From Pseudomonadota bacterium (lineage in GTDB: Bacteria > Pseudomonadota > Alphaproteobacteria > Sphingomonadales > Sphingomonadaceae): a DNA stretch of 7,475 nucleotides. Below, one piece after another: positions 1 to 6,638 of this stretch (its first letter is position 1; every line of letters starts with the position of its first letter). The stretch is from positions 1 through 7,475 of the forward strand of contig CAUJJQ010000223.1 of assembly GCA_963205285.1 (NCBI GenBank), given 5' to 3'. The notes under the pieces were generated by a model that saw only the letters and a program-made list of their open reading frames with translations, was not told the origin of the DNA and did no database searches. The position numbers and the translations under genes are program-made.

Positions 1-42
1 TTTGCCACCGCATCCATGACCATTTTGCGCCGCCCCGCATGA
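1..42 (+). CDS. C-terminal end of an upstream gene (partial)
   Basis: An open frame enters from the left edge and encodes FATASMTILRRPA before a TGA at 40-42. That stop overlaps the ATG of the following acyltransferase gene as ATGA (39-42). The same 4-base overlap links the next genes, which is the main reason to read this short tail as the end of a real co-transcribed gene. Thirteen codons are too few to assign a function. In a polysaccharide locus a glycosyltransferase or another export gene would be a natural guess, but the sequence does not show it. Confidence 0.5.
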   Translation, partial: FATASMTILRRPA

Positions 43-1118
43 GCCAACGGGCCGGAATTATGGGCGGGCAGATTGCCGGGATTGATGGGCTGCGCGCGCT
101 GTCGGTGCTGTTCGTCATGGCGTTGCACGCCAGCTATGGACGGCTGAACGGCGGTTTTCTGGGCGTCGATATATTCTTTGTCATTTCGGGCTTTTTGATA
201 ACCCATTTGCTGGTGGAAGAACAAAGGTTGAGCGGGCGGGTTAGCCTGGGGCATTTTTACCTGCGCCGCGTCATTCGCATCCTGCCGCCGCTGATTGCGA
301 CCATCATCCTTGCGCTCATCCTCTGGCGCGGTGATGCGGCGGACCGGTGGCCGGTGGCGCGCGCTGCCCTGTTTTTCTATGCCAATTTCCTGCCCGCTGA
401 ACGCTTGGGTGATTTGGGGCACACCTGGTCGCTGGCGATTGAGGAACAATTTTATCTGGTATGGCCCTTGCTGTTCATCCTGCTTGCCGCGCGCTGGCCG
501 CGTGCGCTGATGGCGCTGGCGCTGGCGGTGATTTTGGGTTCGCTTTTCACCCGTTATTATCTGGTGGGGACGGGCGCGGATTTGAACGCGCTGTACAGCT
601 TTACGCCCGCGCGGCTCGACCCGATCATGCTGGGCAGTCTGATTGCGCTGACCGGCGTGGTGCAGCGGACATTCCCGCCGATGCTGGTGCGCGCAGTGGC
701 GTGGGGCAGTTTTGCGCTGGCGATTGGTTTTTTCTTACTGGCGACGCGCGATATGATGCAGGGCGTGCCGGTCAATTTCCTGTTGTTCGCGCTGGTTTCG
801 GGAACATTGGTGGCCAGCGTGCCGCAGCTTGCCCCCCGCGACCCGCTGGCGATGCTGCTCGGCAACCCGCTGGCCCGCTATATTGGTAAGCGCAGCTATG
901 GCCTCTACCTTTATCACTACCCGATTTTCGGCGCGATGGAGGGGGCGCGTATAGTGGGGGATTTGACCAATTATACCTGGGTGACCGCGGTGAAATTCTT
1001 GCTCGCCTTTGGGGCGGCAGAATTGTCGTGGCGTTTGATCGAACAGCCAATGCTGCGACTGAAATCGCGGATCGCCGCGCGACCAATTGCCCGAACAGTC
1101 GTAAGTTCCGCCGCATGA
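39..1118 (+). CDS. Acyltransferase 3 (OafA/YrhL-like) integral membrane O-acyltransferase
   Basis: A 359-residue polytopic membrane protein of the acyltransferase-3 family, whose members transfer acetyl or other acyl groups to sugars of O-antigen, exopolysaccharide or lipid-linked glycans. Visible family marks are IDGLRALSVLFVMALH at 15-30, giving the R-x10-H signature (R19, H30); GVDIFFVISGFLI at 42-54; FYLRRVIRILP at 73-83; HTWSLAIEEQFYLVWP at 128-143; SYGLYLYHYPIF near 286-297; and a closing WRLIEQPML near 331-339. About ten hydrophobic segments follow one another to the C-terminus. The protein stops after the membrane domain, without the C-terminal SGNH domain that longer OafA relatives carry. 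The ATG at 39 overlaps the upstream stop (ATGA) and is preferred; an in-frame ATG at 60 is an alternative, and neither has a strong Shine-Dalgarno. The stop overlaps the flippase start. The acyl group and the acceptor sugar cannot be read from sequence. Confidence 0.93.
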   Translation: MSQRAGIMGGQIAGIDGLRALSVLFVMALHASYGRLNGGFLGVDIFFVISGFLITHLLVEEQRLSGRVSLGHFYLRRVIRILPPLIATIILALILWRGDAADRWPVARAALFFYANFLPAERLGDLGHTWSLAIEEQFYLVWPLLFILLAARWPRALMALALAVILGSLFTRYYLVGTGADLNALYSFTPARLDPIMLGSLIALTGVVQRTFPPMLVRAVAWGSFALAIGFFLLATRDMMQGVPVNFLLFALVSGTLVASVPQLAPRDPLAMLLGNPLARYIGKRSYGLYLYHYPIFGAMEGARIVGDLTNYTWVTAVKFLLAFGAAELSWRLIEQPMLRLKSRIAARPIARTVVSSAA

Positions 1119-2443
1119 TCCGCCAGCGTATCAAAAGCTTTACCAACGCGGGCGGGGTCGGGCGGCAATTGGCCGAACAGACTTTGGTCAATTTGGTCAT
1201 TCAGGCGCTCGGCGCGATTACGACATTGTCATTCGTCCATCTGCTGACCGTGCCTGCTTATGCGACATTCGGCCTTGCGGTATCGACCGTAGGGTTCATT
1301 TCCATCGCCAGCGATTTGGGCCTCGGCGCGTCGATCAGCTATTTCTGGCGCGCCGCGACCAAGGGCGAACAGGATTTCGCCCACCATTATGCAGCCGCGC
1401 TCAGCATCCGGCGTTACCTGTTCGCAGGGGCCAGCCTGATTGCGGTTGCGGTTACCTGTTGGTTGGAATTTCGGCAGGGGATGGAAAGCGGACATCTGGC
1501 CCTGCTGGCGCTGCTGACGGTCGCGCTCGGCTGGATGCAGCTTAATGCGCAGATGAAGGTGCAGCCCATCCGCCTGTCTGGCGCGCTGCGGCAGGCCAAT
1601 TTGGCCGAATTGTGCGGCGCGGTGCTGCGTGCGGCGCTTGCCGTGCTGACATTTGTCCTCCTGTGGCGGCAGGCATGGTTCCCGCTGATTTCGCTGGGGC
1701 TGGGCGCGCTGTTGACATGGGTGCTCGCCGAACGCTGGCGGCCCGATGTGCTGCGTGCGCGTATCCGCCCGACGCACGATAATATGCGCGCGGTCTTGGC
1801 CTATATCCGCCCGACATTTTTCAATTCGCTGGTTTTTGCGACGCAGGGGCTGTTACCATATTGGCTGGCATCGCTGAGCGGCGGGGCGGTTGTCGTTGCC
1901 GAAACCTTTGCGCTGGGGCGATTGGCGGCAATTTTTGCGATGATCAACGCGCTGATGACCAATGTCATCATCCCGCGCATCGTCAATTTGCGCGATGACG
2001 CGCACGCGTTGCGCAACGGTTTGGTGCCGGTGGCCATGGTCGCGGTATTTTGCGCGGCGCTGATTGGCGCAGCGGCGATTTTCCCGCAGCCATTTTTGTT
2101 GCTGCTCGGCGGCAATTATGCCCATTTGCACAGTGAATTATTACTCTGTCTCGGCGCGGTCAGCCTGCAGACGATGGCGATGATGGTTGGGCAGGTCAGC
2201 CGCGCGATGGGTTGGGTGCGCTTTGAACCGTGGAGCGTCGCTGTCCATGTCGTGATCATCGCCATGACGCTGCCCTTGTTCAATTTTTCGACCAGTGCGT
2301 CGGTCCTGCTTTTTACGCTGTTGATTGCGCTCGCTAATCTGCTTGAAAATTTTGGCATAATTGCGATTGGCGTGGCAGGTGTCGACAGTCGTCCGCGCAG
2401 CCTGCGCGGTGATATGGCCGCACATATGGAGGATATGGGGTGA
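1115..2443 (+). CDS. Wzx-like polysaccharide flippase (MOP superfamily)
   Basis: A 442-residue, very hydrophobic protein with about 12 predicted membrane segments. Its layout matches polysaccharide-biosynthesis flippases of the MVF/MATE-like (MOP) superfamily, which move undecaprenyl-linked oligosaccharides across the inner membrane. It has a short basic N-terminus (MIRQRIKSF), then a first helix around 24-44 (TLVNLVIQALGAITTLSF), a DLGLGASISYFW stretch at 67-78 and LLLLGGNYAHL near 328-338, a position where Wzx proteins usually carry a glycine loop. I chose the ATG at 1115 because it overlaps the preceding stop as ATGA. The frame is open upstream to another ATG at 1028, but that would add 29 polar residues wholly inside the acyltransferase gene. 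Family identity rests on topology and general resemblance rather than a catalytic motif, so substrate specificity is open. The stop overlaps the GTG start of the next gene. Confidence 0.85.
   Translation: MIRQRIKSFTNAGGVGRQLAEQTLVNLVIQALGAITTLSFVHLLTVPAYATFGLAVSTVGFISIASDLGLGASISYFWRAATKGEQDFAHHYAAALSIRRYLFAGASLIAVAVTCWLEFRQGMESGHLALLALLTVALGWMQLNAQMKVQPIRLSGALRQANLAELCGAVLRAALAVLTFVLLWRQAWFPLISLGLGALLTWVLAERWRPDVLRARIRPTHDNMRAVLAYIRPTFFNSLVFATQGLLPYWLASLSGGAVVVAETFALGRLAAIFAMINALMTNVIIPRIVNLRDDAHALRNGLVPVAMVAVFCAALIGAAAIFPQPFLLLLGGNYAHLHSELLLCLGAVSLQTMAMMVGQVSRAMGWVRFEPWSVAVHVVIIAMTLPLFNFSTSASVLLFTLLIALANLLENFGIIAIGVAGVDSRPRSLRGDMAAHMEDMG
2428..2433 (+). promoter_or_regulatory. Ribosome binding site for the SGNH-like gene
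   Basis: GGAGGA lies six bases before the GTG at 2440, inside the last codons of the flippase gene. It is the strongest Shine-Dalgarno in the plus-strand operon and supports the non-ATG start at the GTGA overlap (2440-2443). Confidence 0.75.
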
Positions 2444-3576
2444 ACCAGCACAAGGATCAGGCGGCACCGGCGGACGGGCCCAACCCCAAAAGCCTGTGGT
2501 GGACCCTCGTCATCGGGCTGTTGTTGGCGTTCGGCATCCTCGAATATGCGGCGCATCGCTGGCTATTTGCGCTCGAACAAGCGGCCTATGGGCGGGAGAC
2601 GAGCGCAGCGGAAGCGCGCGATTTCGTGTGTCAGGGGGCATCGAATCATCCGATTTGCGCGGCGGCCTTTGCCCGCGCCGGTCGCCCGCCCGCCGCGCTG
2701 TGGCTGGGTAACAGCCAACTGGCCGCGATTAACCGGATGCAGCCGGGGGACCGCAATGCGCCCGCCATCCTCCATGCCGATCTGGCGGCGCGCGGGCGTT
2801 ACCTTGTCAGCTACCAAATGCCCAATGCATCGCTCGACGAACATTTATTGACGGTGGAGGCGGTGCTGCCGACCTATGACCCGCAACTGGTGATCCTGCC
2901 GATCTGCTATGATGATATTCGTGAAACCAGCATCCGCGGCGATGTGCGCGCGATGATCGACATGCCCGGTGTCCGCGCGTCGATGGCTACCGACCCGCTG
3001 GGCGCAGAAATGTTGCGCGTTGCAGCGGCGGGCACCACCGATGCAGAGGTTTCGACTGACGACCCCAAATCGGTGCGACCCAAGGTAGAGGCGGCAATCG
3101 TCGGCTGGCTGGAGGCGCACTCGTCGCTGTGGGCCAAGCGCGACAGTTTGCGCGGGATGCTGGGCTTTGCTGTCCATACGCTGCGCAACAAGATTTTGGG
3201 GATCAACTCGCAAAGCAAGCGCGCCGTACCCCCATCGCTGGAGGCGGAACGACTGGCGCGGCTCGACCGGTTTTTGCGTGAAATGCGCAGCCGGGGCACC
3301 CGCGTCCTCATCTATGCGCCGCCATATCGTCAGAATGTGTCCGGCCCCTATGTCACCGCCGATTATGCGCGGTTCAAGGCGCGGCTCGCCGCGATGGCGG
3401 CAGCGAACGGTGCGCACTATGCCGACCTCGACAATATCGTTCCCGGCCCCGAATGGGGGATGGTGACCGACGATTTGTTCGGATTTCAGGAATATGATTT
3501 CATGCATTTCACCGCCGCTGGGCACCAAAGATTGGCCAATGGCGTCGATGCGCAATTGCGCGCGATGCAGTTTTAA
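2440..3576 (+). CDS. Membrane-anchored SGNH/GDSL-like protein, probable MBOAT partner
   Basis: A 378-residue protein with one N-terminal membrane segment (about 20-38, after a polar 18-residue cytoplasmic tip), so the rest should face the periplasm. WLGNSQLAA at 88-96 resembles SGNH block I, with S92 as the presumed nucleophile and Asn in place of the usual Asp in GDS. Near the C-terminus, DFMH at 353-356 followed by FTAAGHQRLA matches block V, supplying D353 and H356. Between them is an alternating hydrophobic/polar fold, with VILPICYDD at 151-159 and RVLIYAPPYRQ at 288-298 as likely strand ends around the active site. This layout, next to an MBOAT gene, resembles the AlgI/AlgJ, PatA/PatB and DltB/DltD pairs, in which the SGNH protein takes part in acyl transfer to an extracytoplasmic polymer. 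I infer acyltransfer or esterase activity in the periplasm. The start is the GTG at 2440, coupled to the flippase stop and preceded by GGAGGA. Confidence 0.78.
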   Translation: MNQHKDQAAPADGPNPKSLWWTLVIGLLLAFGILEYAAHRWLFALEQAAYGRETSAAEARDFVCQGASNHPICAAAFARAGRPPAALWLGNSQLAAINRMQPGDRNAPAILHADLAARGRYLVSYQMPNASLDEHLLTVEAVLPTYDPQLVILPICYDDIRETSIRGDVRAMIDMPGVRASMATDPLGAEMLRVAAAGTTDAEVSTDDPKSVRPKVEAAIVGWLEAHSSLWAKRDSLRGMLGFAVHTLRNKILGINSQSKRAVPPSLEAERLARLDRFLREMRSRGTRVLIYAPPYRQNVSGPYVTADYARFKARLAAMAAANGAHYADLDNIVPGPEWGMVTDDLFGFQEYDFMHFTAAGHQRLANGVDAQLRAMQF

Positions 3577-3591
3577 GGGCGGGAACGGGCA

Positions 3592-5058
3592 ATGCTTTTC
3601 AACAGTGTAACCTATATCCTCGTCTTTCTGCCGCTGGCGGTGCTGCTCTATTGGGCGCTGCGCGGGCGGGCGCGGCTCGGCTTTTTGATTTCGGCCAGCG
3701 TCATTTTCTATGGCTTTTGGCGGGTAGAATTTCTGCCGTTGATGTTCGCGAGCGCGGTGGTCGATTATTTCCTTGCGCTTGCGATCGACAAGGCAGACGA
3801 CCCCGCGCGGCGCAAACATCTGATGTGGGTCAGCATCGCCTTTAATCTGGGCGTGCTCGGCTTTTTCAAATATCTGGTCTTTTTCAAGGATACGATCTGG
3901 TCAATCGCAGGCGCCATTGGCTATGCGCCCGGGCCGGTTGAGCTATATATCATCCTGCCGCTGGGCATTAGTTTTTATATATTCCAGACGATGAGTTACA
4001 CCATTGATGTGTATCGGCACGACATAGAGCCCGAACGCGACATGGTAACCTACCTCGCCTTTGTGACATTTTTTCCGCATCTGGTTGCCGGGCCGATCAT
4101 GCGCCCGCACGTCCTGATCCCGCAGCTTGAAAACCCGCCACCCTTTCGCTGGCGCAATGTGCGCATCGGCTTTGAACGGATTTTGGCCGGTTTGTTCATG
4201 AAAGTGGTGCTGGCAGACAGTGTCGCCGGCTTCGTCGATGCGGGCTTTGCGCAAGGGGCGCACAGCCTGACCGCGATCGACAGCTGGACACTGACCTTCC
4301 TTTTCGGGTTCCAGATATATTTCGATTTTGCCGGCTATTCATCGATAGCCATCGGTTCGGCGCTGATGATGAGCATTTTCGTGCCGGAGAATTTCAACTG
4401 GCCCTATATGGCGACATCGCCGCGTGAATTCTGGAAACGCTGGCACATATCCTTGAGCACGTGGATCCGCGATTACCTCTATATCCCGATCATGGGCAAT
4501 TATAAGGCGCAGGGGACGGGTGCGTGGGACACTTTCCGCGACGTAGGGGAGGTGAAGTCGGCATGGCGGCGCAGCTATGCGCTGTTCGTCACTTGGGCGA
4601 TCATGGGGCTGTGGCATGGAGCGAACTGGACTTTTGCGGTCTGGGGGATTTACCACGCGGTGCTGATTTACCTCCACCGGCTGCTCGCCCCGCTGACGAC
4701 ATGGCGTGGGCGCAGCATGCCCGGCTGGATGGCGTGGATGCTGGCGCTGCCAATGATGATGGCGGGCTGGATACCCTTTCGCGCATCCAATCTGGCTGAC
4801 AGCTTTACCATGTGGGGGCGGATGTTCTGGCCCTTTGGCCATTTGTCGATGAGTCTTACGCCCAATAGTTATATTTTGGCGGCGGCGCTGATGCTTGGTT
4901 CGCTCATCATCTGGTGGGCGCGGGAGGTTGTGACCCCGAAATTGGGTCAGACCGCATGGCCGGTGCTGGCGATGCGCGCGCTATATTTCATGGTGGTGGG
5001 GGCGATTGTTTTCGTCATGCTGCAATCGCGTAGCCAGTTCATCTATTTCCAGTTCTGA
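3592..5058 (+). CDS. MBOAT family O-acyltransferase (AlgI/DltB/PatA-like)
   Basis: A 488-residue, full-length membrane-bound O-acyltransferase. Typical marks are an N-terminal MLFNSVTYILVFLPL; FFKYLVFF at 91-98; LPLGISFYIFQTMSYTIDVYR at 122-142; FFPHLVAGPI at 160-169; FDFAGYSSIAIG at 244-255; EFWKRWHISLSTW at 279-291 with the conserved H285; RDYLYIPIMGN at 293-303; and GLWHGANWTFAVWG at 339-352 with the presumed catalytic H342. The C-terminal FIYFQF is also common in AlgI-like proteins. These enzymes carry an acyl group, often acetyl, through the inner membrane for O-acylation of an exported polymer. The SGNH-like gene 15 bases upstream is the expected partner. The spacer GGGCGGGAACGGGCA gives a purine-rich but weak ribosome site. 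One oddity is a segment of about 15-17 residues at roughly 304-322, between the GN of RDYLYIPIMGN and the helix leading to H342, longer than I recall for AlgI. The acceptor polymer is unknown, and alginate itself is unlikely because the other alg genes are absent here. Confidence 0.94.
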   Translation: MLFNSVTYILVFLPLAVLLYWALRGRARLGFLISASVIFYGFWRVEFLPLMFASAVVDYFLALAIDKADDPARRKHLMWVSIAFNLGVLGFFKYLVFFKDTIWSIAGAIGYAPGPVELYIILPLGISFYIFQTMSYTIDVYRHDIEPERDMVTYLAFVTFFPHLVAGPIMRPHVLIPQLENPPPFRWRNVRIGFERILAGLFMKVVLADSVAGFVDAGFAQGAHSLTAIDSWTLTFLFGFQIYFDFAGYSSIAIGSALMMSIFVPENFNWPYMATSPREFWKRWHISLSTWIRDYLYIPIMGNYKAQGTGAWDTFRDVGEVKSAWRRSYALFVTWAIMGLWHGANWTFAVWGIYHAVLIYLHRLLAPLTTWRGRSMPGWMAWMLALPMMMAGWIPFRASNLADSFTMWGRMFWPFGHLSMSLTPNSYILAAALMLGSLIIWWAREVVTPKLGQTAWPVLAMRALYFMVVGAIVFVMLQSRSQFIYFQF

Positions 5059-5066
5059 GTCATTGT

Positions 5067-5084
5067 CCGAAACATCCGTTTCGG
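5067..5084. terminator. Hairpin just after the MBOAT stop, candidate terminator
   Basis: CCGAAAC at 5067-5073 and GTTTCGG at 5078-5084 form a perfect 7-bp stem with an ATCC loop, starting nine bases after the operon's last stop codon. Position and tight loop suit transcription termination. No T-run follows on the plus strand, so it may be a weak or Rho-assisted terminator, or an RNA-stabilising 3' hairpin. Confidence 0.5.
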
Positions 5085-5104
5085 TGCGCGGCACCTGCCC
5101 TCTC

Positions 5105-5152
5105 CCCCACCCGGCCACCCAAAGGATACGGCTCATGGGTGGCGGGATGGGG
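5105..5152. repeat. GC-rich imperfect inverted repeat between convergent genes
   Basis: The left arm CCCCACCCGGCCACCC (5105-5120) and right arm GGGTGGCGGGATGGGG (5137-5152) can pair over about 15 bp with two single-base bulges, around a 16-base loop. It sits midway between the converging stop codons at 5058 and 5219, so it could serve as a bidirectional terminator. No T-tract adjoins either arm. The rest of 5059-5218 holds no coding frame I would support. Confidence 0.4.
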
Positions 5153-5210
5153 CATCGGTCTATGTGCCGAACGGCGTTTAGTTGGGGCTGACCTTTGCGG
5201 ACGCGGACCT

Positions 5211-5232
5211 GGGAACGGTTATTCGCGTTCCC
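5211..5232 (-). terminator. Hairpin overlapping the stop of the Wzy_C gene
   Basis: GGGAACG at 5211-5217 and CGTTCCC at 5226-5232 make a perfect 7-bp stem with an 8-base loop, which contains the TAA stop (5219-5221 on the minus strand). It could end or protect the minus-strand transcript. Part of the arm is coding sequence (codons for W-E-R) and no T-run follows, so chance pairing is possible. Confidence 0.3.
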
Positions 5233-6562
5233 AATCGTGGCGCGCGATGAGCGCGAGGAGAGCCGCCACCAACGTCGCCATCGCTGCGGTGCGCACCGGA
5301 TAGTCGATCAGACTGTGCAGGCCGATAAGCAATAGTGCGCCAAAGCTAGCCTGTGCCGCGCGGGCGTGACGGGTCGAAAAATCAAGCGATGCACCGATTT
5401 GCCGGACCGCCCAGAGGAGGAGGAGAGTAAGGAAAATGGCCCCTGCCAACCCCAGTTCGGCCAGCCATTCGATAAGGTCGCTGTGCGCGTGATTGGCATA
5501 GGTTTGGGTAACGCGGTTCGCATCCTCATAAGCGGGATAGGCGCGCGCAAAACTGCCCAACCCTATGCCAAAGGGCAGATTGTCGCGCACCAACTCTGCC
5601 GCGCGCGGGTAGATTTGCGCGCGCGATGTGCCATGTTGGTCGCTGCCTGCGCCGAGCACGCCTGGTTGACTGACCGCCAGCGCAAAGGCCCCGGCAATCG
5701 CGATGCTCGCCCCTGCTGCACCGCCCCAGAAAATCCAGCGCTTGAGCGGAAATGCCCCCATGAGAAAGGGTGTAGCCCCTAACGCGGCGGCGAATAATAT
5801 CAGCCCCGCATTGCTTTGGGTAAACAAGGTTGCGACGAACAACAGCGCGTCAAATCCCGCCAATTTGGCGAGCTTTGCGCGGCGGGTCGATGTGCGGGCG
5901 CGGCGTGCATCGCTCGACGTCGTGCTGAAATAATAAGCCGCGAGCACGGCGGCGGCGGCCATCAAGCTTGCCAGATGGTTGGCGTTGGCGAAAAAGCCGA
6001 CCGCAAAGCCACGGTTGGTGACATCATAGAGATAGAGGCGCGAACCAATGCCGGTGACATATTGCCCAATACCCAGCACCGCATTGGCCCCAGCAATCCC
6101 CAAAATGGCGACAATCAACAGCCGGTTCGCCTCCGCCCCTGCGCGGCGCACCAGCAGTGCTATGGCAAATAGCGGGAGCAGCGACAGTCCGCTCCACAGG
6201 CTGTCGACAGGGCCAGTGCTGACAGGCAACCAGGGGAGCGGCGCGCCCAGCAGCGTAAATCCGCGAACGATCCCTTCCCGTCCCGGCAGCGCGCTCCACA
6301 ATGCGGGTGGTAGGGGCAGGAGGCAGAGGGCAAGCCAGCCAAGATAGGCGAGCGCGAGAATATCGAGACTGCGTTCGGCAATGGTGCGTTCGCGCTTGCC
6401 GGGAAAAAACAACGCCCATAGTAATATGGCGAGCGCCACCAACTGCACCAAGACATTGGCCAGCATCCCGCCCAATGTGCCGCCACCGAGCAGCATGACG
6501 AAGGTTAGAAACAGGGCCGGCGCGAGGTTGGCAAAAGCGATACGAGGCAAGACATCCACCAA
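5219..6562 (-). CDS. O-antigen ligase/polymerase-like membrane protein (Wzy_C/WaaL type)
   Basis: A 447-residue polytopic membrane protein with about 10-12 hydrophobic segments. GFFANANHLA at 189-198 is the conserved Asn-His region, and the periplasmic loop carries R314 and NLPFGIGLGSFARAYPAYE at 328-346, then NHAHSDLIEWLAELGLAG at 357-374. HSLIDYPVRTAA (416-427) lies in the final membrane region. This arrangement is characteristic of the Wzy_C family, whose members join undecaprenyl-linked glycans to lipid A core or another acceptor (WaaL) or polymerise repeat units (Wzy); the sequence alone does not separate the two. The longest frame starts with TTG at 6562; GTG at 6559 is nearly equivalent. 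The first ATG (Met23, 6496) would cut the first membrane helix, so I keep the upstream start, although no good Shine-Dalgarno is seen. It converges on the acylation operon and lies 76 bases downstream of the phosphatase gene. Confidence 0.88.
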   Translation of the reverse strand: MVDVLPRIAFANLAPALFLTFVMLLGGGTLGGMLANVLVQLVALAILLWALFFPGKRERTIAERSLDILALAYLGWLALCLLPLPPALWSALPGREGIVRGFTLLGAPLPWLPVSTGPVDSLWSGLSLLPLFAIALLVRRAGAEANRLLIVAILGIAGANAVLGIGQYVTGIGSRLYLYDVTNRGFAVGFFANANHLASLMAAAAVLAAYYFSTTSSDARRARTSTRRAKLAKLAGFDALLFVATLFTQSNAGLILFAAALGATPFLMGAFPLKRWIFWGGAAGASIAIAGAFALAVSQPGVLGAGSDQHGTSRAQIYPRAAELVRDNLPFGIGLGSFARAYPAYEDANRVTQTYANHAHSDLIEWLAELGLAGAIFLTLLLLWAVRQIGASLDFSTRHARAAQASFGALLLIGLHSLIDYPVRTAAMATLVAALLALIARHDWERE

Positions 6563-6604
6563 ATTTGTTCGGGCGTTGCTCTAAGCGAGAAGCATCGTCC
6601 ATGC

Positions 6605-6624
6605 CAGCTTAGAATATTAAGCTG
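6605..6624. promoter_or_regulatory. Perfect dyad between the phosphatase and Wzy_C genes
   Basis: CAGCTTA (6605-6611) and TAAGCTG (6618-6624) are exact inverted repeats separated by six A/T-rich bases (GAATAT). The element lies 14 bases past the phosphatase stop and about 43-62 bases upstream of the Wzy_C start on the minus strand. It could be a terminator hairpin for the phosphatase gene or an operator for a dimeric regulator of the Wzy_C gene. There is no T-tract after it on the minus strand and I see no convincing -35/-10 pair, so both readings remain open. Confidence 0.45.
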
Positions 6625-6638
6625 CGCAAAATTGCCGG

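Noticed and set aside
2412..2438. Three ATATGG hexamers in 27 bases before the SGNH-like start
   Set aside because: They encode D-M, H-M and D-M at the end of the flippase and have irregular spacing, so codon coincidence explains them. The useful signal there is the GGAGGA ribosome site.
2845..3819. A 324-codon open frame on the minus strand opposite the SGNH and MBOAT genes
   Set aside because: Its product is rich in Arg, Gln and His with no hydrophobic core or motif, typical of an antisense shadow of GC-rich coding sequence. It spans the junction of two well-supported genes.
4339..4842. A 167-codon minus-strand open frame inside the MBOAT gene
   Set aside because: Composition (Pro, Arg, His rich) and full overlap with a motif-complete gene indicate a shadow frame.
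5006..5191. A 61-codon plus-strand open frame running from the MBOAT end into the intergenic gap
   Set aside because: It starts inside the MBOAT gene in another frame, has no ribosome site, and its product is a low-complexity Ser/Arg/Gly sequence crossing two hairpins.
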